Part shown: piece after piece, positions 28,004-36,697 of the stretch | Numbering within the stretch: the stretch's first letter is position 1 | Layout: each line of letters starts with the position of its first letter | Origin: Streptomonospora mangrovi | GTDB taxonomy: Bacteria; Actinomycetota; Actinomycetes; Streptosporangiales; Streptosporangiaceae | Direction of reading: 5' to 3' | Assembly: GCF_027604915.1 (NCBI RefSeq) | Contig: NZ_JAJAQC010000054.1 | Coordinates: 1 to 48,161 of the forward strand | Length of the DNA stretch: 48,161 nucleotides | Notes under the pieces: model-generated | Databases searched by the model: none | The model's input: only the letters and a program-made list of their open reading frames with translations | What the model was told of the DNA's origin: nothing | Position numbers and translations under genes: made by a program

Positions 28004-28651
28004 TCAGCGCCAGGAGCCCTGGCCGCCGGTGGAGGTGGGCTGCTGGCCGGCGCCGCCGGTGTCGCCCACGTTGATGGCGTGCTCCACCAGGGTGATCAGC
28101 GTGGCCTTGGTCGAGGTGCGGTCGCGCGCGTCGACCTGCACGATGGGGATGTCGGGGCTGAGGGTGAGCGCGTCGCGGACCTCCTCGGCGGCGTGGGGGT
28201 AGTAGCCGTCGAACCCGTTGATGCCCACGATGAACGGCAGCCGCGCCTCTTCGAAGTAGTCGATGGCGGGGAAGCAGTCGGCCAGGCGGCGGGTGTCGAC
28301 CAGCACCACGGCGCCGATCGCGCCCTTGACCAGGTCGTCCCACATGAACCAGAAGCGGTGCTGGCCGGGGGTGCCGAACAGGTAGAGGATGAGGTCGGAG
28401 TCCAGCGAGACGCGGCCGAAGTCCATGGCCACGGTGGTGGTCTGCTTGTCCGGCGTCTTGGCGAGGTCGTCCACGCCCACGCTGGCGCTGGTCATGACCG
28501 CTTCGGTGGTCAGCGGCACGATCTCGGAGACGGAGCCGACGAATGTCGTCTTGCCGACACCGAAGCCTCCGGCGACGACGATCTTGACCGACGTCATCGC
28601 ACTCGCCGCAGCAGCGCCCTCGTCGGCCGCGCTAGAGCTTGCGAAGTCCAC
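28004..28651 (-). CDS. cvnD: Conservon GTPase CvnD
   Basis: Small Ras/MglA-like GTPase of 215 aa, last gene of the conservon. The P-loop is AGGFGVGKTTFVG, the G3-like motif is LFGTPGQHRFWFMW and the G4-like motif is NGFDG in place of the usual NKxD. Conservon GTPases assemble with the kinase-like CvnA and the roadblock protein CvnB at the membrane, resembling eukaryotic G-protein coupled signalling. GTG at 28651 overlaps the end of cvnC by 20 bases, as is usual in conservons. Confidence 0.93.
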   Translation of the reverse strand: MDFASSSAADEGAAAASAMTSVKIVVAGGFGVGKTTFVGSVSEIVPLTTEAVMTSASVGVDDLAKTPDKQTTTVAMDFGRVSLDSDLILYLFGTPGQHRFWFMWDDLVKGAIGAVVLVDTRRLADCFPAIDYFEEARLPFIVGINGFDGYYPHAAEEVRDALTLSPDIPIVQVDARDRTSTKATLITLVEHAINVGDTGGAGQQPTSTGGQGSWR

Positions 28652-29108
28652 TGAGCACCCTTTCAAGAAGGTTGGCGTTGGGCCGGCTGTCGGCGTTGAT
28701 CGACGACCTGATCTGGAGCAGTCCCTGTTCGGACATGTCGGCGACCAGCACCCTGGCGACTCCCAGCGGGATCCGCAGCAGGGCCGAGATCTCGGCGACG
28801 GAGCGCCATTCGCGGCACAGGTCGCTGATGGCCTGGCACTCGGGGGTGAGGGTCCCCGACTCGTTGCGCGCGGTGGCCGTGGAGGAGATAAGGGTCTCCA
28901 GCGGCAACTGCGACTTGGGTCGGGTGCGGCCCTTGGTGACAGCGTAGGGGCGGACGAGGGAGCTGGGTGCTCCGGCCGCCGCCTGGTCGGCGTGTTGATG
29001 GGGGGATCGTGGAAGGTCCGCGCCGCCCGGCCCGGCCGCGAGCGGCCTGGAGGAGCCGGGGGGAAGCTGCCCGAACCACGACCCGGCGTCTCGGCTGTGA
29101 GGTGCCAC
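28632..29108 (-). CDS. cvnC: Conservon DUF742 protein CvnC
   Basis: A 158-aa protein with the DUF742 region in its C-terminal two thirds: SLVRPYAVTKGRTRP, LTPECQAISDLC, SVAEISALLRIPLGVARVL and the final LLERVLSGLRKL. The predicted winged-helix character suggests protein or nucleic acid contact, but the role is not defined. The start is the second of two adjacent GTG codons (29108), five bases after GGAGG. The first ~65 residues are low-complexity, rich in Ser, Pro, Gly and Ala. Confidence 0.88.
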   Translation of the reverse strand: MAPHSRDAGSWFGQLPPGSSRPLAAGPGGADLPRSPHQHADQAAAGAPSSLVRPYAVTKGRTRPKSQLPLETLISSTATARNESGTLTPECQAISDLCREWRSVAEISALLRIPLGVARVLVADMSEQGLLQIRSSINADSRPNANLLERVLSGLRKL

Positions 29109-29131
29109 CACTTCCTCCTGTCGGTGGTGGG

Positions 29132-29533
29132 TCAGTGGATTCCCGAGGTGCGCGCCGCCGGGGTCAGCGCGCGACCGGCCCGTTCGACGAGCAGGGTCAT
29201 CTCGTAGGCGACCAGGCCGAGGTCGCACTCGGCGGCCGCCAGTACGGCAAGGCAGGAGCCGTCGCTGATCGACATGATCAGCAGGAGCCCGCGCTCCATC
29301 TCGACCACGGTCTGGGCGACGGCGCCGCCCTCGAAGACGCGCGCGGCGCCCTGGGTGAGGCTGGAGAGGCCCGAGGCGATGGCCGCGAGCTGGTCGGCCC
29401 GGTCGGCGGGGAAGCCGGTCGAGGAGGCGAGGGGCAGGCCGTCCGACGACACCACGATCGCGTGTGCGACGTCCGGCACTCGATTCGCGAAGTCAGTGAT
29501 CAGCCAGTTCAGCTCATTCACCGGTTGATTCAT
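29132..29533 (-). CDS. cvnB: Conservon roadblock/LC7 protein CvnB
   Basis: A 133-aa roadblock/LC7 domain protein. ELNWLITDFANRVPDVAHA and VVSSDGLPLASS are typical of the actinobacterial conservon type, followed by LAAIASGLSSLTQGAARV. These proteins bind the Ras-like CvnD GTPase and modulate its state. The ATG at 29533 follows AGGAGAG. A 235-base gap separates it from cvnA, unusually wide for a conservon. Confidence 0.92.
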   Translation of the reverse strand: MNQPVNELNWLITDFANRVPDVAHAIVVSSDGLPLASSTGFPADRADQLAAIASGLSSLTQGAARVFEGGAVAQTVVEMERGLLLIMSISDGSCLAVLAAAECDLGLVAYEMTLLVERAGRALTPAARTSGIH

Positions 29534-29768
29534 CTGCTCTCCTGTCCATACCGGCCGGGGGAGTGACCGTGGCCCGCGGGCCGGCCGTCGGCCGAGTGGG
29601 CTCCTGTAGTGACCTTATTCGAGTGGTTGGTGTCGATCATCACGGTATGCACAAATGGTTCGGTAGATCCTAATCCGTGGCGTTTCCGTGATCCATGCGG
29701 ACCCGGATGACACGGCCCGCGGGTCGGGGCGCGTCGAGTCGGGGTCCGCTCGGCCGTACTCGCGCGGT
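29534..29768. promoter_or_regulatory. cvnA-cvnB gap, possible internal promoter
   Basis: A 235-base stretch with locally AT-rich sequence (29600-29690) between cvnA and cvnB. On the minus strand it contains ATTAGGAT and TTGTGCATACCG, possible promoter elements, without a clear spaced pair. The gap suggests cvnBCD can be expressed apart from cvnA. Confidence 0.35.
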
Positions 29769-32700
29769 TCACTTGTCGTCCTCGCCCGGCTGGCCGCCGA
29801 GCTGGCTGCGTCCCTCGCGGACTCCGCGCTGGAATCCGGAGAAGCGGTTGCGGACCCGGTCGGCCGAGCGCGTGGGGATCTGCTTGACGTGCTCGGGCGC
29901 GGGAGCGGTTCCGGGAACCAGGTTCGCCTTGGGAACGCGCTTTGGCAACCCCGAGGAGGTCAGTCCGCCGGCGATGGGCTCGGCCGCCGAGCGGGCGGCC
30001 TGCCACCCGCGGTCGGCGTCGGAGCGCCACTCGTCCTCGGGCGGGCGCTGGGCGGCGCCGTTGCGGGAGGCGTGGCCGTTGGCGCCGGCCGCACCGCCGG
30101 TGCCGCCTGCCGCCCCGCCGGGGGCCGGCGCGGCGGGCGCCGGCCCGTAGCGCCCGGCGTCGGCGGCCGGGGCCTCGCGGCGGGCGCCGTCGGCGGAGCC
30201 GTTGTCGGGCGAGAAGCGCGGCAGCGGGCCGGTCTCGGGCTCGGAGGCCGGTCCCCCGCTGCGGCGGCGGAACCAGTTGGACTCGATGGCGTCGAAGATC
30301 GGCAGCGCCTCGGAGCTGCTCTCCTCGGGCGAGGGCGGCACCACGGTGTTCTGCCCGGCGCCCGTGCCCCCGTAGCGGCGCGAGATGTAGGCGGTGGAGC
30401 CGTAGCCCTCGCGGGTGTCGTGGTCGGCGCTCCACTCGGGCCGGGGCGGCTGCGGGGCGCGCTGGGGCGGGGCGGCCCAGACGCTGTCGCTGGGCAGGGC
30501 CGGCGCGGAGTCGCCCTGCCAGGGGCGGCGCTCCTCGGCGTAGGGCTGGGCGGGCGGCTGGGCCGGGGGTGGGGCCTGCCGGTCGTGGGGGCGCGGCGCC
30601 TCGGGCTCGGGGCGGCGGGGCTCGCCGCTCCAGCCGGGGGTGTCCCACGGCGAGGGGCCGCGCGGCGGCTCGGGCGCGGGGCGCTCGGGCGCGGGGCGCT
30701 CGGGCAGCGGGGGCCGCTCGGTGGCGGGCGGCTCGGCGCGCGGGGCCTCACTCCGGCGCGGCTCGGCCGGCGGCAGCGGGCGGGCGGGCGGGCCGGCGGG
30801 CGGGTTGGCCCAGCCGGTCGACCCGGTGGCCCACAGGTCCTCGCCGCTGGGCGGGTGCTCGGCGGGGGCGGCGCTGCCGGAGACGGCGGGCCGGTTGTAG
30901 CCGGGTTCGCGCTTGGGCAGGTCGGAGCCGGCCGGGGAGCGGCCGTAGTCGTCGGCGCTCCCCCACACCCCGGGTTCGGGCGGCGCGGGGTTGGCGGCGA
31001 AGGCGGCGGCGGCCTCGGCGTAGGTGTCGGGCGCCGAGGGGCCCAGCGCGGGCGGTTCGACGGGGGCCTGCGGCTCCACCGGCGTGATGAGCAGGTCGGG
31101 CGGCAGGACGGCCGTGGCGGTGACGCCGCCGTTGTGGGCCTCGGACAGCCACACCCGGATGCCGTGGCGGGCGGCCAGGCGGCTGACCACGAACAGGCCC
31201 ATGCGGCGGGAGACGCCGACGTCGATGACGGGCGGCTCGGCCAGGCGGGCGTTGGTGGCGGCGATCTCGTCGGGCGGCATGCCGATGCCGCTGTCGGTGA
31301 CCTCCACCCGCACGCCGCCGTCCTCCAGGACCTGGGCGTTGACCGCCACCTGGGTGTCCTTAGAGGAGAACGCGGTGGCGTTCTCGACCAGCTCGGCCAC
31401 CAGGTGGATGACGTCGTTGACGGGGCGGCCCAGGACCGAGATGTGGGAGGGGGCGCGCACGTTGACGCGCTCGTACTCGTCGACCTCGGAGATGGCGCCG
31501 CGCAGCACGTCCACCAGCGGGACGGGCTGGGCCCACTTGCGGGTGTTGTCCTGCCCCGACAGGACCAGGAGGTTCTCGTTGTTGCGCCGCATGCGGGTGG
31601 CGAGGTGGTCGAGCTGGAAGAGGTCGGACAGCCGGTCGGAGTCCTGCTCGCCCTGCTCCAGGCCGTCGATGAGGCGCAACTGCCGCTCCACCAGGGTCTG
31701 GCTGCGGCGGGAGAGGTTGACGAACATCGCGTTGACGTTGCTGCGCAGCGCGGCCTCGTCGGAGGCCAGGCGCAGCGCCACGCGGTGGACCTCGTCGAAG
31801 GACCGGGCGACCTCGCCGATCTCGTCGCGGGAGGTGACCTCGATGGGGGTGACCTCGACGTCGCCCGGCGCGGAGCTGGACTCCTGCATCCGGGCGATGG
31901 CGCCGGGCAGGTCCTCCTCGGCGATGCGCAGGGCGCCCTCGCGCAGCGCGCGCAGCGGGCGGACCAGCGAGCGGACCACGATGGAGGTCAGCACGAAGAC
32001 GGCGATGAGGACGGCCAGCACCAGCGCGGTGTCCAGCAGCGCCAGGTTGAACGCGCCCGAGCGCAGCCCGTCGGCCTGGGTGCGCACCGAGGAGGCCAGG
32101 GTGCTCTCCAGGTCGTGCATGCGGTCCAGGGTGCCGTCCAGGGCGTCCTGGTAGTCCTGCGGCGTGGAGTCCTGCATCACGCTGGTGATGTCCTGGCTGT
32201 CGCGGGCCCGCATCACCGCCCGCAGCCGCATGGTGTCGACCTGGCTGACCTCGGCGCCGGCGTACATCTCCTCGTACAACTGGGCCTGCTGGGTGGTGGC
32301 GCTGTCGCGGAAGTTCTCGCGCTCGTGCTCGAAGCCGGCGCGGCTGTCCTCGATCTCGGAGCGGATGCCGTTGGACATCGTGCCGGTGCTCAGCGAGTGC
32401 AGCATGAGGGCGCCCTCGTAGGACAGCTCCTCGCGGGCGTTGGCCAGGGCGGTGAGGGCGCGGACGCTCTCGCGCAGCTCGGTGTCGCTGGTGGCCTCGG
32501 CGATGATCTGGGTGAAGTCGGCGAGGGAGCCGATGACCTGCCGGTACTTGGTCACCATGGACAGCACCGAGGTGCGGGTGGACTGCACCTCGGTGCGCAC
32601 GGTGTCGAGGTTGCCCAGGCTGCCCTGGAGCCCCTGGAGCCGGTTGGCGGCGAGCTGGGTGCCGGGGTCGCCCAGGCCGTCGATGAGGTTGCGGACCTCC

Positions 32701-33101
32701 TGCTCGGCCTGGCGGCTCTCCTGGATCTGCTCCTGGAGGGCGTCGAGCTTCTGCTGGGAGCGCTCGTCGGGGTCGACGTTGTCGGCGATGTAGGCCGCGG
32801 AGTACACCCGCTCGCGGCCCAGTTCGTCGCCGAGGTGGACCATCGACTCGGTGAGGGCCGCCATCTGCTCGATGCGGTCGTGGGTGACGGTGTTGACGAT
32901 GCTCTCGGAGATCCGCAGCCCGCCCAGGACGAGCGCCGCCGCGGTCGGGATGACGATCAGAGCGATCAGTCGGGGGCGCACCCGCCATTCGCGCGGCGCC
33001 CACCAGCGCGCACGGGGCTCGGCGGCCGTGACGGCGCTGTCGGCCTCATGAGGCGCGCCCCGGGAGGCGCCGCCTGCGTCATCTGTCGCTCGTGTCGGCA
33101 C
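29769..33101 (-). CDS. cvnA: Conservon sensor kinase-like protein CvnA
   Basis: Large membrane sensor of 1110 aa. A basic N-terminus leads to TM1 (about 43-62), an extracytoplasmic NIT-type helical sensor (about 65-345), TM2 (LALLDTALVLAVLIAVFVLT), a HAMP-like linker, then a histidine-kinase-type ATPase with the N box ELVENATAFS and G boxes DSGIGMPPDEI and RRMGLFVVSRLA. The C-terminal ~430 residues are Pro/Glu/Arg-rich and disordered. The GTG start at 33101 follows GAGGG; an upstream TTG is possible. Conservon CvnA proteins work with CvnB-D rather than a classic response regulator, and none is adjacent. Confidence 0.92.
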   Translation of the reverse strand: MPTRATDDAGGASRGAPHEADSAVTAAEPRARWWAPREWRVRPRLIALIVIPTAAALVLGGLRISESIVNTVTHDRIEQMAALTESMVHLGDELGRERVYSAAYIADNVDPDERSQQKLDALQEQIQESRQAEQEVRNLIDGLGDPGTQLAANRLQGLQGSLGNLDTVRTEVQSTRTSVLSMVTKYRQVIGSLADFTQIIAEATSDTELRESVRALTALANAREELSYEGALMLHSLSTGTMSNGIRSEIEDSRAGFEHERENFRDSATTQQAQLYEEMYAGAEVSQVDTMRLRAVMRARDSQDITSVMQDSTPQDYQDALDGTLDRMHDLESTLASSVRTQADGLRSGAFNLALLDTALVLAVLIAVFVLTSIVVRSLVRPLRALREGALRIAEEDLPGAIARMQESSSAPGDVEVTPIEVTSRDEIGEVARSFDEVHRVALRLASDEAALRSNVNAMFVNLSRRSQTLVERQLRLIDGLEQGEQDSDRLSDLFQLDHLATRMRRNNENLLVLSGQDNTRKWAQPVPLVDVLRGAISEVDEYERVNVRAPSHISVLGRPVNDVIHLVAELVENATAFSSKDTQVAVNAQVLEDGGVRVEVTDSGIGMPPDEIAATNARLAEPPVIDVGVSRRMGLFVVSRLAARHGIRVWLSEAHNGGVTATAVLPPDLLITPVEPQAPVEPPALGPSAPDTYAEAAAAFAANPAPPEPGVWGSADDYGRSPAGSDLPKREPGYNRPAVSGSAAPAEHPPSGEDLWATGSTGWANPPAGPPARPLPPAEPRRSEAPRAEPPATERPPLPERPAPERPAPEPPRGPSPWDTPGWSGEPRRPEPEAPRPHDRQAPPPAQPPAQPYAEERRPWQGDSAPALPSDSVWAAPPQRAPQPPRPEWSADHDTREGYGSTAYISRRYGGTGAGQNTVVPPSPEESSSEALPIFDAIESNWFRRRSGGPASEPETGPLPRFSPDNGSADGARREAPAADAGRYGPAPAAPAPGGAAGGTGGAAGANGHASRNGAAQRPPEDEWRSDADRGWQAARSAAEPIAGGLTSSGLPKRVPKANLVPGTAPAPEHVKQIPTRSADRVRNRFSGFQRGVREGRSQLGGQPGEDDK

Positions 33102-33578
33102 GGACCCTCGCAACCTTTCGTGTCCACCGCCTCAGCTACCGGATGTTGGTCCCCATGAGGTGGTACCGGATCCGAAAGAGACCGTACGGGACCCTCGGTG
33201 ATAGGCGCCAGAGCGGGCCTGCCGTGTTCGGCCGCCGGCGCGGAAAAGGTGGGGTTCCGCGCTGGACGCTGCCTCAGGGGGAGTGAAGAGGCGTTGTGCA
33301 CCATAAACCAAAAATGGTGCACGTGAGGTGGATAGCGTATCAATCCGCGCAGACGCCTCGCGGCTGGCGATCGTCCCCGTCGTCCGGCGCCGTGGGTGCG
33401 GCAGGGCTCGGCAGGAGGCGCCCGCGCCCTCGGCGAGCCCGCGACCACGGCGCCTGCGCCCCCTACCCCGCCACCCGCATCACATTCATAACTTTTGGAA
33501 CACGCCGGGAGGCTTCGGTGAAGACCCCTGTTCAGCGTGTCACCGTTGCAGGTGAGACGCATGTTGGGGGGAGCGCCC
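33102..33578. promoter_or_regulatory. Divergent region cvnA-M15 peptidase (477 bp)
   Basis: No gene seen. It should hold the divergent promoters of the conservon and the M15-type peptidase. Two AT-richer islands lie at 33294-33350 and 33478-33510. The first contains the inverted repeat listed separately. A c-di-AMP riboswitch, sometimes present before actinomycete cell-wall hydrolases, was looked for and not recognised. Confidence 0.4.
33296..33322. promoter_or_regulatory. Inverted repeat GTGCACCAT-N9-ATGGTGCAC
   Basis: Two perfectly complementary 9-base arms (33296-33304, 33314-33322) around an A-rich spacer (AAACCAAAA). It lies 195 bases before cvnA and 257 before the M15 gene. The A-rich loop and symmetry suggest a dimeric regulator site; an RNA hairpin is an alternative. 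Confidence 0.55.
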
Positions 33579-34784
33579 GTGAACCCGGTTCCGCCTGCCG
33601 CCGCCCGCCCCGGCCGCGCGCGCCGCGCCGCCGCGCTGGGGCTGTGCCTGGCCGCCGTCCTGTCCGCCGCCGCCCACGCCCACCCGCCGGCCGGGGCGAC
33701 GGAGGCGCGGGGCGCCTCCGGCCGCCCGGAGTCCTCGGCGGCCGAGCTGACCAGCCGGCTGGCGGCGGTCCGCGCCCGGCTGGACGACCTCCAGGCCGAC
33801 GCCGACGCCGCCGTGCTGGACTACGCCGAGGCCGCCGACCGGCTGGCCGAGGCCCGCTCCGACAGCGAGTCGGCCCGCCGCGCCGCCGACCGCGCGGCCG
33901 GGCGCGGCGAGGACGCCCGGGATGACGCCGCCCGCTACGCGGCGGCGGCCTACAAGGGCGCCGAACTCGGCCCGGCCGCGGCCTGGAGCACGGCCCGCGG
34001 CCCCCAGGAGGTCCTCGACCGCTCGGCCTACCTCGCGGTGGTGGGCGGGCGCCGCGCCGACACCGTGGCCACCGCCGGCGCCGCGAGCACGGTCGCCCAG
34101 ACCCTCGCCGAGCGGGCGGAGGAGGCCGAGGAGGAGCGGGCCGACGCCGCCGAGGAGGCGCGCGAGGCCCGCGACGCCGCGCTGGAGGCGGTCGCCGGCC
34201 AGCGCGACGCCCTGGCCGGCGTCATCGCCGAGCAGACCGACCTGGAGCTGCGGCTGGCCCGGGCGGGCGGCACCGCCGGGCAGCCCGAGGAGACGCGCGC
34301 GGCCGCGCTGGAGCGGGCCTCGGCGGCCGCCTCGGCCGGGGCGGGCCCGGCCTCCTCCGCGGCGGCCGGGGAGCCCTGCACCGCCTCGGGCGCCGCCGAC
34401 CACCCCAACGGACGCATCCCCGAGTCGGCGCTGTGCCCCCTCCCCCAGCCCGGCGAGATGCTGCGGGCCGACGCCGCCGCCGCGTTCATCCGCCTGGACG
34501 GGGAGTTCCGGGAGCGGTTCGGCCGGCCGATGTGCGTCACCGACTCCTACCGGCCCTACGCCGAGCAGGTGCGGCTGTTCCACGAGAAGGAGGCGGGCAT
34601 GGCCGCCGATCCGGGCACCAGCACCCACGGGCGGGGCATCGCCGTGGACCTGTGCGGCGGGGTCGAGGAGCACGGCTCGCCCGAGCACGCCTGGATGCTG
34701 CGCACCGCGCCCCAGCACGGCTGGCACAACCCCGAGTGGGCGCGCGGCGGGTTCGAGCCCTGGCACTGGGAGTACACCGGCTGA
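33579..34784 (+). CDS. Secreted coiled-coil M15-type D,D-carboxypeptidase-like protein
   Basis: A 401-aa exported protein. The signal peptide is basic then hydrophobic (RRAAALGLCLAAVLSAAAHA); residues 45-250 form a long Ala/Glu/Arg coiled coil; the C-terminal domain is a VanY-type peptidase with RFGRPMCVTDSYRPYAEQ, the zinc motif STHGRGIAVDL (S-x-H-x6-D) and PWHWEYTG at the end. It likely trims peptidoglycan stem peptides, held away from the membrane by the coiled coil. GTG at 33579 is preferred, since GGGGGGAG precedes it and the signal peptide then begins at residue 1. Confidence 0.88.
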   Translation: MNPVPPAAARPGRARRAAALGLCLAAVLSAAAHAHPPAGATEARGASGRPESSAAELTSRLAAVRARLDDLQADADAAVLDYAEAADRLAEARSDSESARRAADRAAGRGEDARDDAARYAAAAYKGAELGPAAAWSTARGPQEVLDRSAYLAVVGGRRADTVATAGAASTVAQTLAERAEEAEEERADAAEEAREARDAALEAVAGQRDALAGVIAEQTDLELRLARAGGTAGQPEETRAAALERASAAASAGAGPASSAAAGEPCTASGAADHPNGRIPESALCPLPQPGEMLRADAAAAFIRLDGEFRERFGRPMCVTDSYRPYAEQVRLFHEKEAGMAADPGTSTHGRGIAVDLCGGVEEHGSPEHAWMLRTAPQHGWHNPEWARGGFEPWHWEYTG

Positions 34785-34815
34785 CCCGGCGCCCGGCGCA
34801 CCGGCGCCGGGGGGC

Positions 34816-35496
34816 TCAGCCGCCCGCGCCCACGCGGACCTCGAACTCCCCCAGCGCGCCGCCGTCCACGAACAGCTCCTCGCCGGCCTCCAGCGGCCGG
34901 GTGCGCGCCGGCAGCACCGCCGCCGCCACCGCGCCGGGCGCGCCCGAGGCCCACGCCAGACCGCCGTCCACGGCGGCCGCCGCCAGCTCGGTGTCCTCCA
35001 CTCCGGCGGTCACCCGCAGCGGCGCGCCGCCCGCCTCCTCGGGGGTGACCACGGCCGGGCCGGTGGTCAGCGCCACCTGGCGGCCCTCGGGGGTGCTCCA
35101 CAGGCAGGCGGGGGCGTAGCCGGTGTGCCGCCCGCCGGCGTCGAACAGGGCCAGCACGCCCACGTCGGCGACCAGGGTGTCGGCGCCCGGCGGCAGGGCG
35201 ATCCCGTCGTCGGTGCCGCGCACCAGGGCGGGGTCGAGGTCGGTCCAGGCGTCGCCCACCCGCGCGGGCACCGGGGCGGTGAAGGCGACCGGGGCGCACA
35301 GCCGGGTCTCGAACTCCACGATGATCTCCACCGGGGAGTCCAGCGCGGCGCGGTGGGCCGCGGCGAGCGGTTCGGGTCCGCGCTCCAGCAGGGCGGGCAG
35401 GGGCTCGGTGCCGGGGTAGCCGAAGACGCAGCCGTCGTCGACCACTCCGGGCCGCTCCAGTCCCCCGCTGGGCGACAGATAGGTGACCCACCGCAT
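34816..35496 (-). CDS. Fumarylacetoacetate hydrolase-like protein (divergent)
   Basis: A 226-aa protein. The N-terminus MRWVTYLSPSGGLERPGVVDDG resembles the actinobacterial FAH family head, and the order of later blocks (D-V-G-V-L, E-G-R-Q-V-A, T-R-P-L-E-A-G-E-E-L) recalls the FAH fold. The acidic metal-binding motif E-V-E-L-A-V-V-I-G was not found intact, so catalytic activity is doubtful. ATG at 35496 has GGGGAG upstream. It is convergent with the M15 peptidase and shares no obvious pathway with its neighbours. Confidence 0.55.
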   Translation of the reverse strand: MRWVTYLSPSGGLERPGVVDDGCVFGYPGTEPLPALLERGPEPLAAAHRAALDSPVEIIVEFETRLCAPVAFTAPVPARVGDAWTDLDPALVRGTDDGIALPPGADTLVADVGVLALFDAGGRHTGYAPACLWSTPEGRQVALTTGPAVVTPEEAGGAPLRVTAGVEDTELAAAAVDGGLAWASGAPGAVAAAVLPARTRPLEAGEELFVDGGALGEFEVRVGAGG

Positions 35497-35571
35497 GGCG
35501 CTCGCTCCCCTCACCGGCGACATCCGCTGTTCACGGTAGCGGCCCCGGGCGGGTGCCCGGCCCGGGGGCGC

Positions 35572-36594
35572 TCAGCCGGACTCGCGGATGACCAGGTGGG
35601 TGTCGAGCATCCGCTCGGTGTGGTCGGCGGTGCCGGGGATCGCGATGTCGGCGAGGATGCGCGCCATCTCCCGGCCCATGCGCTCGGTGGGCTGGTGCAC
35701 GCTGGTCAGCGGGGGGTCGCTGTGGGGGGCGAAGGGCGAGTCGTCGTAGCCGATCACGGCGACGTCGTCGGGGATGCGCCGCCCGGCGGCCCGCAGCACC
35801 CTGAGCACCGCCAGCGCCATGGGGTCGGAGGCCACGAACACCGCGTCGACGTCGGGGGCGGCCTCCAGCACCCGGCGCATGGCGGACTCGCCGCTCTCGT
35901 AGCTGAAGTCGCCGCGGGCCACCAGTTCGGGCGCGGGGGGCAGGCCGGCCTCGCGCAGCGCCTGGTGGTAGCCCTCCAGGCGGTCGGCGCCGGCCACCAT
36001 GTCGGGCGGGCCGGCGACGGTGGCGATGCGCCGGCGCCCGGTCTCGATGAGGCGGCGGGTGGCGGTGTGGGCGCCGCCGACGTTGTCGACGTCCACCGAG
36101 TGCACGGGGTGGCGGGTCTGCCAGGAGGGCCGGCCGCCGATCACGAACGGCACCCCGGCCTCGACCAGGCGGTCGGGCAGGGGGTCGTCGGCGTGCAGGG
36201 ACACCAGCAGCACGCCGTCGACGTGGTGGGCGGTGAGGTAGTCGCCCAGCCGCTCGTACTCCTGGGCCGAGCGCACGGTGGTCAGCAGCAGTTGCAGGCC
36301 CATCTCGTTGAGCGCGCTGCTGACCCCCCGCACGATCTGGGCGAAGAACGGCTGGGCGAACAGGCGGTCGTCGGACTCGGCGATCACGAAGGCCACCGTG
36401 TCGGTGCGCCGGGTGACCAGGGTGCGGGCGGCGTGGTTGGGGACGTAGCCCAGTTCGGCGATGGCGGTGCGCACCGCCTCGCGCGTGGCCGGACTCACCT
36501 GGTCCGAGCCGTTGATGACGCGGGAGACGGTGCCGCGCCCGACCCCCGCGCGCATCGCCACCATCTCCAGCGTCGGCCGCCGGCCCCCGTTCAT
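35572..36594 (-). CDS. LacI-family regulator (CebR/CelR-like)
   Basis: Repressor of 340 aa. The helix-turn-helix is LEMVAMRAGVGRGTVSRVIN (residues 9-28) with the hinge helix PNHAARTLVTRRTDTVAFV; the periplasmic-binding-like domain follows (AVIGYDDSPFAPHSDPPLTSV). Its neighbours are a GH1 beta-glucosidase and a sugar ABC importer, and the operon carries the TGGGAGCGCTCCCA box bound by CebR/CelR repressors. It therefore probably releases this site on cellobiose or a related beta-glucoside. Start ATG at 36594 with GGGGAAGG. In Streptomyces cebR is divergent upstream; here it is the last gene in line. Confidence 0.9.
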   Translation of the reverse strand: MNGGRRPTLEMVAMRAGVGRGTVSRVINGSDQVSPATREAVRTAIAELGYVPNHAARTLVTRRTDTVAFVIAESDDRLFAQPFFAQIVRGVSSALNEMGLQLLLTTVRSAQEYERLGDYLTAHHVDGVLLVSLHADDPLPDRLVEAGVPFVIGGRPSWQTRHPVHSVDVDNVGGAHTATRRLIETGRRRIATVAGPPDMVAGADRLEGYHQALREAGLPPAPELVARGDFSYESGESAMRRVLEAAPDVDAVFVASDPMALAVLRVLRAAGRRIPDDVAVIGYDDSPFAPHSDPPLTSVHQPTERMGREMARILADIAIPGTADHTERMLDTHLVIRESG

Positions 36595-36697
36595 CGCAAC
36601 ACCTTCCCCATCCCCGCGCACCCGACCGGGTGTCCCTGGGCGCCCGAGCGGGGCGGTCCTCCCCGCCCCGGCGCCCCTACCAGCATTACATCCCCTG

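Noticed and set aside
29688-33158. 1156-codon plus-strand open frame antisense to cvnA
   Set aside because: Shadow of the conservon kinase gene; Gly/Val/Ala-rich with no recognisable domain.
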